Notes under the pieces: generated by a model | What the model was told of the DNA's origin: nothing | The model's database searches: none | What the model saw: only the letters and a program-made list of their open reading frames with translations | Translations under genes and position numbers: made by a program | DNA from: Isachenkonia alkalipeptolytica | Lineage (GTDB): Bacteria; Bacillota; Clostridia; Peptostreptococcales; T1SED10-28 | Assembly: GCF_009910325.1 (NCBI RefSeq) | Contig: NZ_SUMG01000002.1 | Coordinates: forward strand, 248,001-312,000 | Direction: 5' to 3' | Length of the DNA stretch: 64,000 bases | In this document: positions 33,434 through 43,352 of the stretch, piece by piece | How the letters are laid out: every line of letters starts with the position of its first letter | Numbering within the stretch: position 1 is the stretch's first letter

Positions 33434-34543
33434 TTATTCCCCCTTGGGTACAATATGAAACTTCGTGATCTCATTTTTCGATAAAAATCGCATGGGCGGA
33501 CCCCAAACCCCGGTGCCGGGACTGGTGTATATATGGGAATTCTTTCGATTATACAGTCCCTTGGAGTACCGAAAGTAAAAGGGGATGATCCATTCCAAAG
33601 GGGGAATCTGTCCGCTGTGGGTATGTCCCGAAAGCTGAAGGTCGATGCCCTGGTCCACGGCCTGAGAAAACCGCTCCGGCTGGTGAAGCAGTAACACGGA
33701 GTAGCGATCCGGGTCCACGTCCCTTAAAATTTCCTTAAGATCGATCGGGGTTTCCAGGTATTTTTCCACGGTAAGATCGTCCACACCATAGATTTCCAGG
33801 TGGTTAGAGATTGTCACCCCCTCGTTACGTAAAGGAGTCAGTCCGCTCTCCTTGACAAATCGGTGATAATCCTTTAATCCGCTGTAAATCTCGTGATTCC
33901 CCATGATGGCATATTTCCCCCTAAGGGCCCGCAGCCCCTTGAGTATCGGCATGAAACTCTGAATGCTGTCCCGGTTGCCATCGATTAAATCCCCGGTGAT
34001 CACAATGTAATCCGAGTTCAGCCCATTGGCTATTTCCACGGTTTTTTCCAGCCATTTTTTCGAAGTCAGCATTCCGATATGCATATCCGTCAGCTGGGTA
34101 ATGGTAACCCCCTGGGAGGCCTCCGTGATTTTCGATGTAGGGATGGTGACCTCCCGAACAATCGGCACACTGGTTCCATTATAAAAAGAATAGGCGGTGA
34201 TCAGCACCGTAACGATTAAAGCAATCACCGTGGATCGACTCATATCAAAATTCATAACCAAAGAGGCCAGGTCCCGGATCAAAAATACGGAAATTGCCAT
34301 GGACAGGATCCCCAGCCAAAAGTTTCCCAGGTAGGCGATGTTTCGAATATAGGGCTTTTTTCGAAGAAACATACCGAAAATAAAAAAGGAACCGATCACA
34401 AGAAATGCCCCCCTCAAAAGCCAAAGGAGAGGTTCCGGAACTTCCAGCCCCCGGATACTCCCCCGATATACATAATAATTCATTCCCAAGTAAAGAGCGG
34501 TAAAGAACAACCCCATTGCTGCGATGTTAAGTTTTTTGCCCAT
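33434..34543 (-). CDS. Membrane-anchored metallophosphoesterase
   Basis: A 369-residue protein starting at ATG 34543 (AAAGGTGG upstream). Four N-terminal TM segments (about residues 5-25, 40-58, 70-90 and 100-125) are followed by a calcineurin-like phosphoesterase domain: LTDMHIG near 155, TGDLIDG near 187, MGNHEIYSG near 220, and SGHTHSGQ near 310. It resembles YkoQ/YaeI-type enzymes, some of which act on lipid-linked diphosphates such as UDP-diacylglucosamine; the substrate here is unknown. A GC-rich palindrome TAAATCCCCGGGGATTTA covers the stop codon but lacks a U tract. Confidence 0.88.
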   Translation of the reverse strand: MGKKLNIAAMGLFFTALYLGMNYYVYRGSIRGLEVPEPLLWLLRGAFLVIGSFFIFGMFLRKKPYIRNIAYLGNFWLGILSMAISVFLIRDLASLVMNFDMSRSTVIALIVTVLITAYSFYNGTSVPIVREVTIPTSKITEASQGVTITQLTDMHIGMLTSKKWLEKTVEIANGLNSDYIVITGDLIDGNRDSIQSFMPILKGLRALRGKYAIMGNHEIYSGLKDYHRFVKESGLTPLRNEGVTISNHLEIYGVDDLTVEKYLETPIDLKEILRDVDPDRYSVLLLHQPERFSQAVDQGIDLQLSGHTHSGQIPPLEWIIPFYFRYSKGLYNRKNSHIYTSPGTGVWGPPMRFLSKNEITKFHIVPKGE

Positions 34544-34670
34544 TATGTTTCCACCTTTTTTGAATTTTTCTATTTCAAAATTCATTTTTTGCCGGTAAAT
34601 CCCCATCTGCTTTTACTAAATTCCCCGGCCCTTCGCTCTCTTTATCATACCCTTTCCTCCCGGGATTGAA

Positions 34671-34732
34671 ACGAAAAAAACGAAAAGAAGTCCAAAGACT
34701 CCCGCCCTTGCTACTCGGAGGTCTTTAGACTT
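34671..34732 (-). terminator. Terminator of the pur operon
   Basis: Long imperfect stem AAGTCCAAAGACTCC (34688-34702) / GGAGGTCTTTAGACTT (34717-34732), followed on the minus strand by TTTTCGTTTTTTTCG; a T7 on the plus side makes it bidirectional. Confidence 0.8.
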
Positions 34733-34740
34733 TTTTTGTC

Positions 34741-34800
34741 TTTGCTCAAACTTTTTTATTTTTGCTCAAACTTCTTTGTCTTTGCTCAAACTTCTTCGGC
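34741..34800. repeat. Tandem repeat, 20 bp x 3
   Basis: Three units beginning TTTGCTCAAACTT with small differences at the end, between purD and its terminator. Confidence 0.9.
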
Positions 34801-34827
34801 ACTTTGTCCCCTTTGTTCTGCTTTCCT

Positions 34828-36078
34828 TTACCGGGCAATGTCCCTGCGAAAGGTTTTCCCGGGAAATTCGATTTTTTGAACATTTTCATAGGCTCTTTTT
34901 CGGGCTTTTTCCAGGGTTTCATCCAGGGAGGTGACCCCCAGTACCCGACCCCCGGCGGTTAAAAGACGCCCCTGTTCCCTCTTGGTTCCTCCGTGGAATA
35001 CCCTTGTCCGATCATCGATGTTTTCCAGTCCTTGAATTTCCTTCCCCTTTTCATAGGCTTCAGGATAACCCTCGGATGCCAGAATCACACAGACCGCTTT
35101 TTCCGCCTTCCACTGAATATCCACCTTCTCCAGGGAACCCGCCTCCAAAGCATTGAAAATTTCCACCAGGTCTGTATCCAGCCGGGTTAAAATCACCTGG
35201 GTTTCCGGGTCTCCGAAACGCACGTTATACTCCAGAACCTTGGGCCCCTCGTCGGTGATCATAATGCCGATGAAAATAATTCCCCGGTAATCCATTTTTT
35301 CCTGTTGAATCCCCTTTAGGGTCGGTGCTAATATTTCTTCCCGGACCCGAGCCTCCACGTCCTCGGTATAGGCTTCATTGGGGGAGTAGGTTCCCATCCC
35401 TCCGGTGTTCAGGCCCCGGTCCCCTTCTCCGATGCGCTTATAATCCCGGGAGCTTACCATGGGGGTCATGGTCTTTCCGTCCACAAAGGCGATTACCGAA
35501 GTTTCCCTACCGGTTAAAAATTCTTCAATCACCACTTGGTCCCCGGCGTCCCCGAAGTCCCGATCCTTTAAAATCTTTTTCAGGCCGGCCTCCGCCTCTT
35601 TCCTGGATTCACAGATCAACACCCCTTTTCCCGCCGCCAAACCGTCGGCCTTTAACACCAGGGGATATTGATATTCTTCGATGATTTCCAGGGCTTTGTT
35701 GTAATCCCCGGTTTTATGGGATTTTGCCGTGGGGATTTTGTAGCGCTCCATAAAATCCTTAGAAAAAGCCTTGCTGCCTTCAAGCACCGCCCCTTTTTTA
35801 TCCGGTGCGATAATCCTAAGGCCCTCCCGGCGAAAAAGATCCCCGATCCCTTGTACCAGGGGATCCTCAGGACCTACCACGGTCAAGTCCACCCTTTCGT
35901 TCTTTGCAAAGTCCAAAAGCCCCTGCAGATCCCCGTGAGAGAGGTCCACCAATTCTCCCAGCTCCTCCATCCCCGGATTTCCCGGAGCGATAAACAGCTT
36001 TTGGACCAAGGGACTCTCCTTTATTTTCCAAGCCAGGGCATGCTCCCGGCCGCCGCTTCCGATCAAAAGAACTTTCAT
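34828..36078 (-). CDS. purD: Phosphoribosylamine-glycine ligase
   Basis: A 416-residue ATP-grasp enzyme making GAR from phosphoribosylamine, glycine and ATP. Seen: KVLLIGSGGREHALAWK at the N-terminus, DGLAAGKGV near residue 143, the GLNTGGMGTYSP block near 223, and the LEYNVRFGDPETQ metal-binding motif near 288. Full length. Last gene of the purine operon, 15 nt after purH. Confidence 0.97.
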   Translation of the reverse strand: MKVLLIGSGGREHALAWKIKESPLVQKLFIAPGNPGMEELGELVDLSHGDLQGLLDFAKNERVDLTVVGPEDPLVQGIGDLFRREGLRIIAPDKKGAVLEGSKAFSKDFMERYKIPTAKSHKTGDYNKALEIIEEYQYPLVLKADGLAAGKGVLICESRKEAEAGLKKILKDRDFGDAGDQVVIEEFLTGRETSVIAFVDGKTMTPMVSSRDYKRIGEGDRGLNTGGMGTYSPNEAYTEDVEARVREEILAPTLKGIQQEKMDYRGIIFIGIMITDEGPKVLEYNVRFGDPETQVILTRLDTDLVEIFNALEAGSLEKVDIQWKAEKAVCVILASEGYPEAYEKGKEIQGLENIDDRTRVFHGGTKREQGRLLTAGGRVLGVTSLDETLEKARKRAYENVQKIEFPGKTFRRDIAR

Positions 36079-36093
36079 ATCCTCACCTCGTTT

Positions 36094-37740
36094 TTAGTGT
36101 TTAAAATGGCGCATCCCGGTAAATACCATACTGATTCCATAACGGTCGCAGCACTGAATGGAATCTTCATCCTTTAGGGACCCTCCCGGTTGAATAATAG
36201 CGGAGATTCCCTGCTCTTTTGCCTTCATTACGCAGTCGTCGAAGGGAAAGAAGGCGTCGGAGGCCAGCACACTGCCGGCAAGGTCATGTTCCACGTTTCG
36301 AATGGCGTTATCCAGGGCCCAGATCCGACTGGTCTGTCCCGGTCCGATGGCCAGGGTCTGCTGATCCTTGGCAATCACCACACCGTTGCTTTTCACGTGC
36401 TTTGCCACTTTATAGGCAAACTCCAGATCTTTCATTTCTTCATCTCCGGGGGCTTTTTCCGTTACGATTTTACTATCCGAAATCAAATCCCGGTCCTTAT
36501 CCTGAACCAACAGGCCGCCGGAGACTTTTTTGATATCCATACCCCGTTCCCGTTGTAAAATATCCGGGAGCTGGAGAATCCGAAGATTCTTTTTAGTCTT
36601 AAAAACCTCCAGGGCTTCCCGGCTAAAGCCCGGGGCCACTACCACTTCCAGGAAGATCTCTTCCATTTCCCTGGCGGTACTTTCGTCCACCTCCCGGTTT
36701 AAGGCCACGATGCCTCCGAAGATCGACTTCGGATCCGCGGCGTAACACTTTTCAAAAGCCTTTTCGATGGTCTCGTTACTGGCCACTCCGCAGGGGTTGG
36801 TATGTTTTACCGCCACCGCCGTGGGCTTCTCAAATTCCTTTAACAGCTCCAAGGCCCCCTGGGTATCGTTTAAGTTGTTAAAGGAAAGGGCTTTACCCTG
36901 TAGCTGCTCTGCATGGACCAGACTTCCGGGCACATTTCCCGCTTCCCGGTAAAAGGCCGCTTTTTGATGGGGATTCTCGCCGTAGCGAAGGTCCATCACC
37001 TTTTCATAGGGAAGGGTCAGCTTTTCGGGAAAGGCGAAGTCTTCAGGATAGGCTTTATCAGCCTTATGGGTACTGTCGGCTTCATCCCCTTGATCGGTTT
37101 CACCGGCGGCCATTCCTTTTTCGGTATTGCCTTTGCCGATATGCTCTTCCAGATGCTTTTTCATATTTTTCCCCAGGTGTTCTGCGATCAGTCCGTCGTA
37201 ATAGGCAGTTTCCCTAAATACCTTCAATGCCAGCTCATACCGGGTGACAAGACTGGTGTCCCCCCGTTTTTGAATTTCCTTTAATACCCGGTCATAGTCC
37301 CGCCGGTCCGTGACCACAGTCACATCTTCAAAGTTCTTCGCTGCGGAGCGAAGCATGGTAGGTCCGCCGATGTCGATATTTTCGATGGCCTCCTCAAGGC
37401 TGACTGCCTCTTTGGCAATCGTTTCTTTAAAGGGGTACAGATTGATCACCACCAGATCGATGGCATCGATTTCCAGGTCCTTCAGGGTCTTTTGATGGTC
37501 TTCGTCTCCCCGCTTGGCCAGGATCCCGCCGTGGACCTTGGGATGGAGGGTCTTTACCCGACCGTCCAGACATTCGGGAAAGCCCGTCACCTCGGATACG
37601 TCTTTTACCGTGAGACCCCCCTCCCGAAGAAGTTTTGCCGTGCCGCCCGTGGAGAGGATTTCAATGCCCTCTTTGGATAATCCCCGGGCAAAATCCAAAA
37701 TTCCATCTTTATCGGAAACACTGATCAGTGCTCTTTTCAT
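36094..37740 (-). CDS. purH: Bifunctional AICAR transformylase / IMP cyclohydrolase
   Basis: A 548-residue enzyme for the last two steps to IMP. The N-terminal cyclohydrolase domain ([39 protein letters not shown]) and C-terminal transformylase ([23 protein letters not shown], the catalytic Lys-His of AVKHTNP, SDAFFPF) are complete. It is about 35 residues longer than Bacillus PurH because of a hydrophilic, repetitive insert (about residues 195-235, rich in G/E/D/K/T/H) exactly between the two domains. The upstream gap to purN holds a 14-bp tandem repeat. Confidence 0.97.
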   Translation of the reverse strand: MKRALISVSDKDGILDFARGLSKEGIEILSTGGTAKLLREGGLTVKDVSEVTGFPECLDGRVKTLHPKVHGGILAKRGDEDHQKTLKDLEIDAIDLVVINLYPFKETIAKEAVSLEEAIENIDIGGPTMLRSAAKNFEDVTVVTDRRDYDRVLKEIQKRGDTSLVTRYELALKVFRETAYYDGLIAEHLGKNMKKHLEEHIGKGNTEKGMAAGETDQGDEADSTHKADKAYPEDFAFPEKLTLPYEKVMDLRYGENPHQKAAFYREAGNVPGSLVHAEQLQGKALSFNNLNDTQGALELLKEFEKPTAVAVKHTNPCGVASNETIEKAFEKCYAADPKSIFGGIVALNREVDESTAREMEEIFLEVVVAPGFSREALEVFKTKKNLRILQLPDILQRERGMDIKKVSGGLLVQDKDRDLISDSKIVTEKAPGDEEMKDLEFAYKVAKHVKSNGVVIAKDQQTLAIGPGQTSRIWALDNAIRNVEHDLAGSVLASDAFFPFDDCVMKAKEQGISAIIQPGGSLKDEDSIQCCDRYGISMVFTGMRHFKH

Positions 37741-37786
37741 ATGAACCGCCTCCTATTATTCCTGTTGATTGTCATATTCGCTATTG

Positions 37787-37856
37787 GTTATTTATTATTC
37801 GTTATTTATTATTCGTTATTTGTTATTCGTTATTTGTTATTCGTTATTTGTTATTC
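37787..37856. repeat. Tandem repeat, 14 bp x 5, inside the pur operon
   Basis: GTTATTTATTATTC twice then GTTATTTGTTATTC three times, in the 145-nt gap between purN and purH. Confidence 0.95.
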
Positions 37857-37885
37857 GCCCATCTCCGAAGCGCTCACCGGCGGTT

Positions 37886-38515
37886 TTATCTCTCCCGAAT
37901 TTTCACCCGGTTTCCGATGACCTCTACCCGACCTTCGGCGATCAGTTCTATGGCCTCGGGCAGCAGTCGGTGTTCGAGGGTCAATACTTTTTGTTGAATA
38001 TCCGAAACCCCGTCTTCAAAGTCGATGCCCACCGCTTCCTGTAAAATGATGGGGCCGCCGTCGGTCTCTTCACTGACGAAATGCACCGTGGCCCCGGTGA
38101 CTTTCATCCCCCGGTTATACACCCCTTGGTGCACCTTTTCTCCGTAGTAGCCTTTCCCGCCGAAACAGGGGAGCAGCGAGGGATGGATGTTGATGATTTG
38201 ATTCGGATAGGCTTCAATGATAAAGCCGGGAATCTGGCCCAGATAGCCGGCCAGGACCACCAAGTCCGCACCGGAACTTTTCAGGGCCCGAAGAAGTTCC
38301 CGGTCCCGCTGGTCCTTCGAAGGAAAACTTTGGCGCTGAAACACCGCCGTGGGAATTCCCCGCTGCCCTCCCCGGGTCAGGCCGTAGGCCCCCTCTTTGT
38401 TGGAGGCGATCAATACCACCTCCGCCGAAAGGGCACCCTGGTCGATTTGGTCCAGCACCGCCTGCAGGTTGGTGCCGCCGCCGGAGAGGAGCACGGCCAG
38501 TTTTACTCTTTCCAT
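37886..38515 (-). CDS. purN: Phosphoribosylglycinamide formyltransferase (folate-dependent)
   Basis: A 209-residue GAR transformylase using 10-formyl-THF. LAVLLSGGGTNLQAVLD at the N-terminus, VVLAGYLGQIP near residue 87, the catalytic NIHPSLLPCFGGKGYYG near 108 (Asn-His) and TGATVHFVSEETDGGPII with the catalytic Asp near 145 are present. It overlaps the end of purM by 13 nt. Confidence 0.96.
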   Translation of the reverse strand: MERVKLAVLLSGGGTNLQAVLDQIDQGALSAEVVLIASNKEGAYGLTRGGQRGIPTAVFQRQSFPSKDQRDRELLRALKSSGADLVVLAGYLGQIPGFIIEAYPNQIINIHPSLLPCFGGKGYYGEKVHQGVYNRGMKVTGATVHFVSEETDGGPIILQEAVGIDFEDGVSDIQQKVLTLEHRLLPEAIELIAEGRVEVIGNRVKIRER

Positions 38516-39552
38516 ACAATCACCGATTCCCGGGATTCCTTGGTTTCCTTGATGATTTCTCCGATAGGATAGGCCTCTTCCCCCGATGCTTTCAAGGTGG
38601 TTAAGGTTTTTTCCAGATCCTCCGGTGACACCGCCAGCACCATGCCGATGCCCATATTGAAGGTTTTGTACATTTCCCTTTCATCGATCTTTCCCATGTC
38701 CTGAATCATTTTGAAGATCTCTGGCACGGGAAAGCTGTTTTCCTTGATTTTTACCCCGGTTCCTTCGGGAAGCATCCGGGGAATATTCTCATAGAATCCT
38801 CCGCCGGTAATATGACTCATGCCTTTTACCTTAACGGTGTCCAGCAATGTTAAAATCGGTTTGACGTAGAGCTTCGTCGGGGTTAACAGGGCCTCGCCGA
38901 TGGTTTTCCCCAGGCGGAGACTGTGCTCCGTGGGCTTCATGTTTTCCTGTTCGAAAAAAATCTTTCGGGCCAGAGAAAAACCGTTGCTGTGTACCCCGCT
39001 GGAGGCGATGCCCACTAAGGCATCCCCGGGCCGGATGTTTTCCCCGGTGATGATTCGCTCCTTGTCCACAATGCCTACCACAAAGCCTGCCAGGTCGTAT
39101 TCCCCTTCATCGTAAAAACCGGGCATCTCCGCGGTTTCTCCTCCGATCAGGGCCGCCCCGGATTCTTTACAGGCTTTGGCAATGCCGGTGACAATGGTTT
39201 CCGCCCGTTCCGCCTTCAGTTTTCCCGTGGCCAGATAGTCCAAGAAAAATAGGGGTTTCGCCCCCTGACAGAGAATATCGTTGACGCACATGGCCACACA
39301 GTCCTGACCGATGGTATCGTGTTGATCCATCATAAAGGCCAGCTTTAATTTCGTGCCCACACCGTCGGTTCCCGATACCAGTACCGGCTTGTTGATTCCT
39401 TCCATGTCCAGCTCAAAGAGCCCTCCGAAGCCTCCAAGGCCTGTTAATACGTTGTTGGTAAAGGTCTCCTTGACCGCATTTTTCATCAGTTCTACTGCCT
39501 TTTGTCCTTCTTCCACGTCCACTCCTGCACTCTTATAGGTGTTGTTCATCAT
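38503..39552 (-). CDS. purM: Phosphoribosylformylglycinamidine cyclo-ligase (AIR synthetase)
   Basis: About 349 residues starting at the ATG pair 39552/39549; longer in-frame start 39597 lacks a ribosome site. Motifs: TYKSAGVDVEEG at the start, LVSGTDGVGTKL near residue 50, CVNDILCQGAKPLFFLDYLATG near 92, GGETAEMPGFY near 145, and HITGGGFYENIPRML near 245. Family PurM/HypE fold. Overlaps purN. The 115-nt gap to purF contains decayed TTTTCTATCGNCC-like repeats. Confidence 0.96.
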   Translation of the reverse strand: MMNNTYKSAGVDVEEGQKAVELMKNAVKETFTNNVLTGLGGFGGLFELDMEGINKPVLVSGTDGVGTKLKLAFMMDQHDTIGQDCVAMCVNDILCQGAKPLFFLDYLATGKLKAERAETIVTGIAKACKESGAALIGGETAEMPGFYDEGEYDLAGFVVGIVDKERIITGENIRPGDALVGIASSGVHSNGFSLARKIFFEQENMKPTEHSLRLGKTIGEALLTPTKLYVKPILTLLDTVKVKGMSHITGGGFYENIPRMLPEGTGVKIKENSFPVPEIFKMIQDMGKIDEREMYKTFNMGIGMVLAVSPEDLEKTLTTLKASGEEAYPIGEIIKETKESRESVIVWKE

Positions 39553-39667
39553 GGCACCCCTTTTCCTTACGGTTTGAATTTTCCTATCCTTCTTCATCGT
39601 TAATTTTCTCGATCGTCCTGGTAAATTTTTCTATCGACCGTGGATTTTTTCTATCCTCCGTCGTTTT

Positions 39668-41119
39668 TTAGGGCTGCAACCGGTTAAAGGTCTTTTCCGG
39701 TCCGTCTCCGTTGGCTTTCTGCTGTTCCTTTACGTCCATGGGATACTTCTGATCAAAACAGGCCAGGCAGAAGCGATCCCGGTGGGTCCCGATGGACTCG
39801 GTTAAGCCGTCGATACTGATAAATCCCAGACTGTCGGCGCCGATGGTTTTTCGAATTTCCTCTACGTTTTGGGTTGCGGCAATTAAACTTCTTCGGTGGG
39901 GAGTATCGATGCCGAAGTAGCAGCTCCCCACCACCGGAGGCGAACTGATCCGCACATGCACTTCCCGGGCACCGGCTTTTTTCAAACTGTGAACGATCCG
40001 TCGACTGGTGGTTCCCCGGACGATGGAGTCGTCAATAATCACGATGCTTTTGCCCTTGATGTTTTCCCGAAAGGGAATCAGCTTCAGTTTCACTGCAATC
40101 TCCCGAAGAGACTGCTCCGGCTGGATGAAGGTCCGGCCGATGTATTTGTTTTTCATTAAGGCGTCCCCATAGGGGATGCCGGAAGCCTGGGCGTAGCCCA
40201 GGGCTGCGGGAATGGAGGAGTCGGGCACCGGCGCCACCATGTCCGCCTTTACCGGATGTTCCTTGGCAAGGATTTTCCCTGCATTTAATCGGGCTTCATA
40301 GACGCTGACCCCGTCTAAGACACTGTCCGGCCTTGCAAAATAAATATATTCAAAGATGCAGGAAGCCCGCTTTTCCAGTTTTTTATATTGTATGGACTCC
40401 AGACCTTCCTTGGTGATTCGGATCATCTCTCCCGGTTCCACTTCCCGGACAAACTCCGCATCCATAACATCAAAGGCGCAGGTCTCCGAAGCCAGCACGT
40501 AACCGCCGTCGGCAAATTGCCCCAGGGACAGTGGCCGAAGGCCCAAGGGGTCCCGGACACCGATCAGTTCATTTTCCTTCATGATAACTAAGGCGTAGGC
40601 CCCCTTCACCAGATCCAGGGTCCGTTTAACGGACTCCACGGTGCCGTCGGAGGAGTACCTGGCCAGGAGGTTCACAATCACTTCCGTATCAATGGAGGTT
40701 TGAAAAACCACGCCGTCATCCTCTAAAGATCGGCGGATTTTCTCCCCGTTCACCAGGTTCCCGTTATGGGCCAGGGCAATGCTTCCTCCCCGATAGCGGA
40801 CCACCAGGGGCTGGGCATTCTCCACGTAACTCTCACCGCTGGTGGAGTACCGCACGTGACCGATCCCCACATTCCCTTTCATCTTGGCCAGAATATCGTC
40901 GTTAAACACCTCGGGCACCAGTCCCATACCCTTATGATACTCGGTACGGGCTCCGTCACTGACGGCAATCCCTGCACTCTCCTCTCCCCGATGCTGCAGG
41001 GTATAGAGGCCGTAGTACAGATATTTTGACAGCATAGCATCGTTTTTATAAATTCCCACCACGCCGCATTCTTCCTTGAGTTTCTCATCGGTGAAGTCTT
41101 GCTGTTGAAAGTTTTTCAA
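39668..41119 (-). CDS. purF: Amidophosphoribosyltransferase
   Basis: A 483-residue committed-step enzyme of purine synthesis. It has a short propeptide ending at EEC, where the mature N-terminal cysteine (CGVVGIYKND) begins the glutaminase domain, and the PRPP-binding motif VIIDDSIVRGTTSR near residue 350. Four cysteines at the positions of the Bacillus 4Fe-4S ligands are visible: RASCIFEY, VVGSCYFG, and the CLAC pair near the C-terminus. So this is the oxygen-sensitive Fe-S type. 30 nt after purL. Confidence 0.97.
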   Translation of the reverse strand: MKNFQQQDFTDEKLKEECGVVGIYKNDAMLSKYLYYGLYTLQHRGEESAGIAVSDGARTEYHKGMGLVPEVFNDDILAKMKGNVGIGHVRYSTSGESYVENAQPLVVRYRGGSIALAHNGNLVNGEKIRRSLEDDGVVFQTSIDTEVIVNLLARYSSDGTVESVKRTLDLVKGAYALVIMKENELIGVRDPLGLRPLSLGQFADGGYVLASETCAFDVMDAEFVREVEPGEMIRITKEGLESIQYKKLEKRASCIFEYIYFARPDSVLDGVSVYEARLNAGKILAKEHPVKADMVAPVPDSSIPAALGYAQASGIPYGDALMKNKYIGRTFIQPEQSLREIAVKLKLIPFRENIKGKSIVIIDDSIVRGTTSRRIVHSLKKAGAREVHVRISSPPVVGSCYFGIDTPHRRSLIAATQNVEEIRKTIGADSLGFISIDGLTESIGTHRDRFCLACFDQKYPMDVKEQQKANGDGPEKTFNRLQP

Positions 41120-41149
41120 TGGTTTCCCTCCTTGGACTGAAACGAAAAA

Positions 41150-43351
41150 TTATGCTTCCATGATCTCCTGAATGGCGCCTCGCCAGTTGCTTTCCAAGTC
41201 TTTAAGTGAATGATGAATCACCGGTTGTTGATTGATATTGATTTCCAGGGTCTCGCCTCCGGTTCGTCCCAGAATCTTATGGGGAATCTTGGCGGCGAGC
41301 AACGCCTGTTCCAATACGGCCAGCTTACTTTCCTTCAGGGATACCAGAAAACGGCTTTGGGATTCGGAAAACAGTTCCCGGTCGGGACTTAGAGGGCTGT
41401 CGATCTCCAGCTTTCCTCCGATACCCCCGGCAATGGCGGACTCCGCCAGGGCTGCCGCCAGACCCCCTTCACTGAGGTCATGGACCGACTGGAAAAGATC
41501 CCGTTCAATGGCCTCAAGCACCGTTTGTTGGGTTCGAAGCTCCTGGGCCATGTTTAAAAACGGCACCGCTCCCGTTTCCTTGCCGTGAATTCTGGATAAA
41601 TACTCACTGCCGCCGATCTCGTCCTTGGTTTCTCCCAGCAGCATGATCACATTTCCTTCCTCTTTAAAGTCTAAGGTCATGTGTTTACGCACATCTTCCA
41701 AGACCCCGACCATCCCAACGATGGGTGTGGGATAGATCGCCGCTTTATCGGTTTCATTATAAAAGCTTACATTTCCGCTGATCACCGGGGTGTCCAGCTC
41801 CCGGCAGGCTTCACTGAGGCCCAGTACTGATTCTCTGAACTCGTAGAAGCGCTCCGGCTTTTCCGGACTTCCGAAATTCAGGCCGTCGGTGATGGCCGCC
41901 GGTTTCGCCCCCGCCGCCACTAAGTTTCTCGCAGCCTCCGCCACAGCGATTTTCGAACCTTCTCTCGGATTCAAATAACAAAGCCGGCTGTTGCAGTCCG
42001 TGGTCAGAGCAATGCCCTTTTCCGTTCCCCGTATACGGATCACCGCCGCATCGGAGCCGGGCTTGATCACGGTGCTGGTTCGAACCATATGGTCGTACTG
42101 ATTGTAAATCCATTCCTTGCTGGCAATATTCGGTGCCCTTAACAGCTCCATAAAGGTTTGATTCAAATCCTTCGGCTGCGGGATCCCGGTAAGATCCTCG
42201 CAACGGCTTTCTTTCATATGTTTTGGTTCCTGATAGTCCTTATAGTATTTCGGCGCTCCCGAGGAATCCAGGGACTCCGCCGGCATATCCGCCAGCACTT
42301 CTTCCCCGTCCCTTACCCGGAGTCTTCCGTCGTCGGTTACCTTGCCGATGACTTTGGAGTGAAGCCCCCATTTTCCAACGATACGGTTTACCGTCTCTTC
42401 CTGTCCTTTTCGTACGATTAACAGCATTCGTTCCTGGGATTCGGAGATCATCACCTCGATGGGATGCATGTCCGACTCTCTTCTGGGAATCCGGCTGATA
42501 TCCACGTCCATGCCGCCTTCTCCCCGGGTTGCGGTTTCACATACGGCGGAGGTCAGCCCCGCGGCGCCCAGATCCTGAATCCCTACGATGGCATCGGTGT
42601 CCAGGAGTTCTAGAGAAGCTTCCAATAAAAGTTTTTCCATAAAGGGGTCTCCTACCTGTACCGCGGACCGTTTTTCCTCGGATTCCTCCGTCAGCTCCAC
42701 TGAGGCGAAGCTTGCCCCGCCGACGCCGTCCCGGCCTGTGGAGGCTCCGATATACATCACCGGATTGCCCACGCCTTTAGCACTGGCCCGGTGGATTTTA
42801 TCGTGCTCGATCACCCCGACACACATGGCGTTGACTAAAGGGTTGCCTTCGTAGGATTTATTAAAGAAGGTTTCCCCTCCCACGGTAGGGATTCCCATAC
42901 AGTTCCCGTAGCCGGAAATTCCCTCTACCACACCGTCCAACAGGTACTGTACCCGTTCACTGTTTTCCAGTTCGCCAAAGCGCAACGAGTTCAGCAGCGC
43001 CACCGGTCTTGCCCCCATGGCGAAAATGTCCCGGATAATGCCGCCGACCCCGGTGGCCGCCCCTTGATAGGGCTCCACCGCTGAAGGGTGGTTGTGGCTC
43101 TCGATTTTCATCGCCACCGCCATATTATCACCGATATCAATGATCCCCGCATTTTCTCCCGGTCCCTGAAGTACCCGTTTTCCCGTGGTGGGAAAATGCT
43201 TAAAGAGAGCTCTCGAGTGCTTGTAACTGCAGTGCTCCGACCACATCACGCCGTACATGTTCAGCTCCAGTTCATTGGGCTCTCTTCCCAGGAGCTCCAC
43301 AACCCTTTCGTATTCCTCTTTTTTCAGTCCCAGCTCTTCATAAAGATTCAT
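41150..43351 (-). CDS. purL: Phosphoribosylformylglycinamidine synthase, large (PurL) subunit
   Basis: A 733-residue small-type FGAM synthase that works with PurS and PurQ. Seen: MWSEHCSYKHSR near residue 33, KIESHNHPSAVEPYQGAATG near 83, GGETFFN near 158, QDLGAAGLT near 262, and ATP-binding ISESQERML near 303. The size and the separate purS and purQ genes mark the Gram-positive/archaeal three-subunit enzyme. It ends 1 nt from purQ's neighbour region (purQ stop at 43353 and purL start at 43351). Confidence 0.97.
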   Translation of the reverse strand: MNLYEELGLKKEEYERVVELLGREPNELELNMYGVMWSEHCSYKHSRALFKHFPTTGKRVLQGPGENAGIIDIGDNMAVAMKIESHNHPSAVEPYQGAATGVGGIIRDIFAMGARPVALLNSLRFGELENSERVQYLLDGVVEGISGYGNCMGIPTVGGETFFNKSYEGNPLVNAMCVGVIEHDKIHRASAKGVGNPVMYIGASTGRDGVGGASFASVELTEESEEKRSAVQVGDPFMEKLLLEASLELLDTDAIVGIQDLGAAGLTSAVCETATRGEGGMDVDISRIPRRESDMHPIEVMISESQERMLLIVRKGQEETVNRIVGKWGLHSKVIGKVTDDGRLRVRDGEEVLADMPAESLDSSGAPKYYKDYQEPKHMKESRCEDLTGIPQPKDLNQTFMELLRAPNIASKEWIYNQYDHMVRTSTVIKPGSDAAVIRIRGTEKGIALTTDCNSRLCYLNPREGSKIAVAEAARNLVAAGAKPAAITDGLNFGSPEKPERFYEFRESVLGLSEACRELDTPVISGNVSFYNETDKAAIYPTPIVGMVGVLEDVRKHMTLDFKEEGNVIMLLGETKDEIGGSEYLSRIHGKETGAVPFLNMAQELRTQQTVLEAIERDLFQSVHDLSEGGLAAALAESAIAGGIGGKLEIDSPLSPDRELFSESQSRFLVSLKESKLAVLEQALLAAKIPHKILGRTGGETLEININQQPVIHHSLKDLESNWRGAIQEIMEA

Positions 43352-43352
43352 G

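Noticed and set aside
33419-33436. Perfect palindrome TAAATCCCCGGGGATTTA at the end of the metallophosphoesterase gene as terminator or operator.
   Set aside because: No loop and no U tract on either strand; could be chance.
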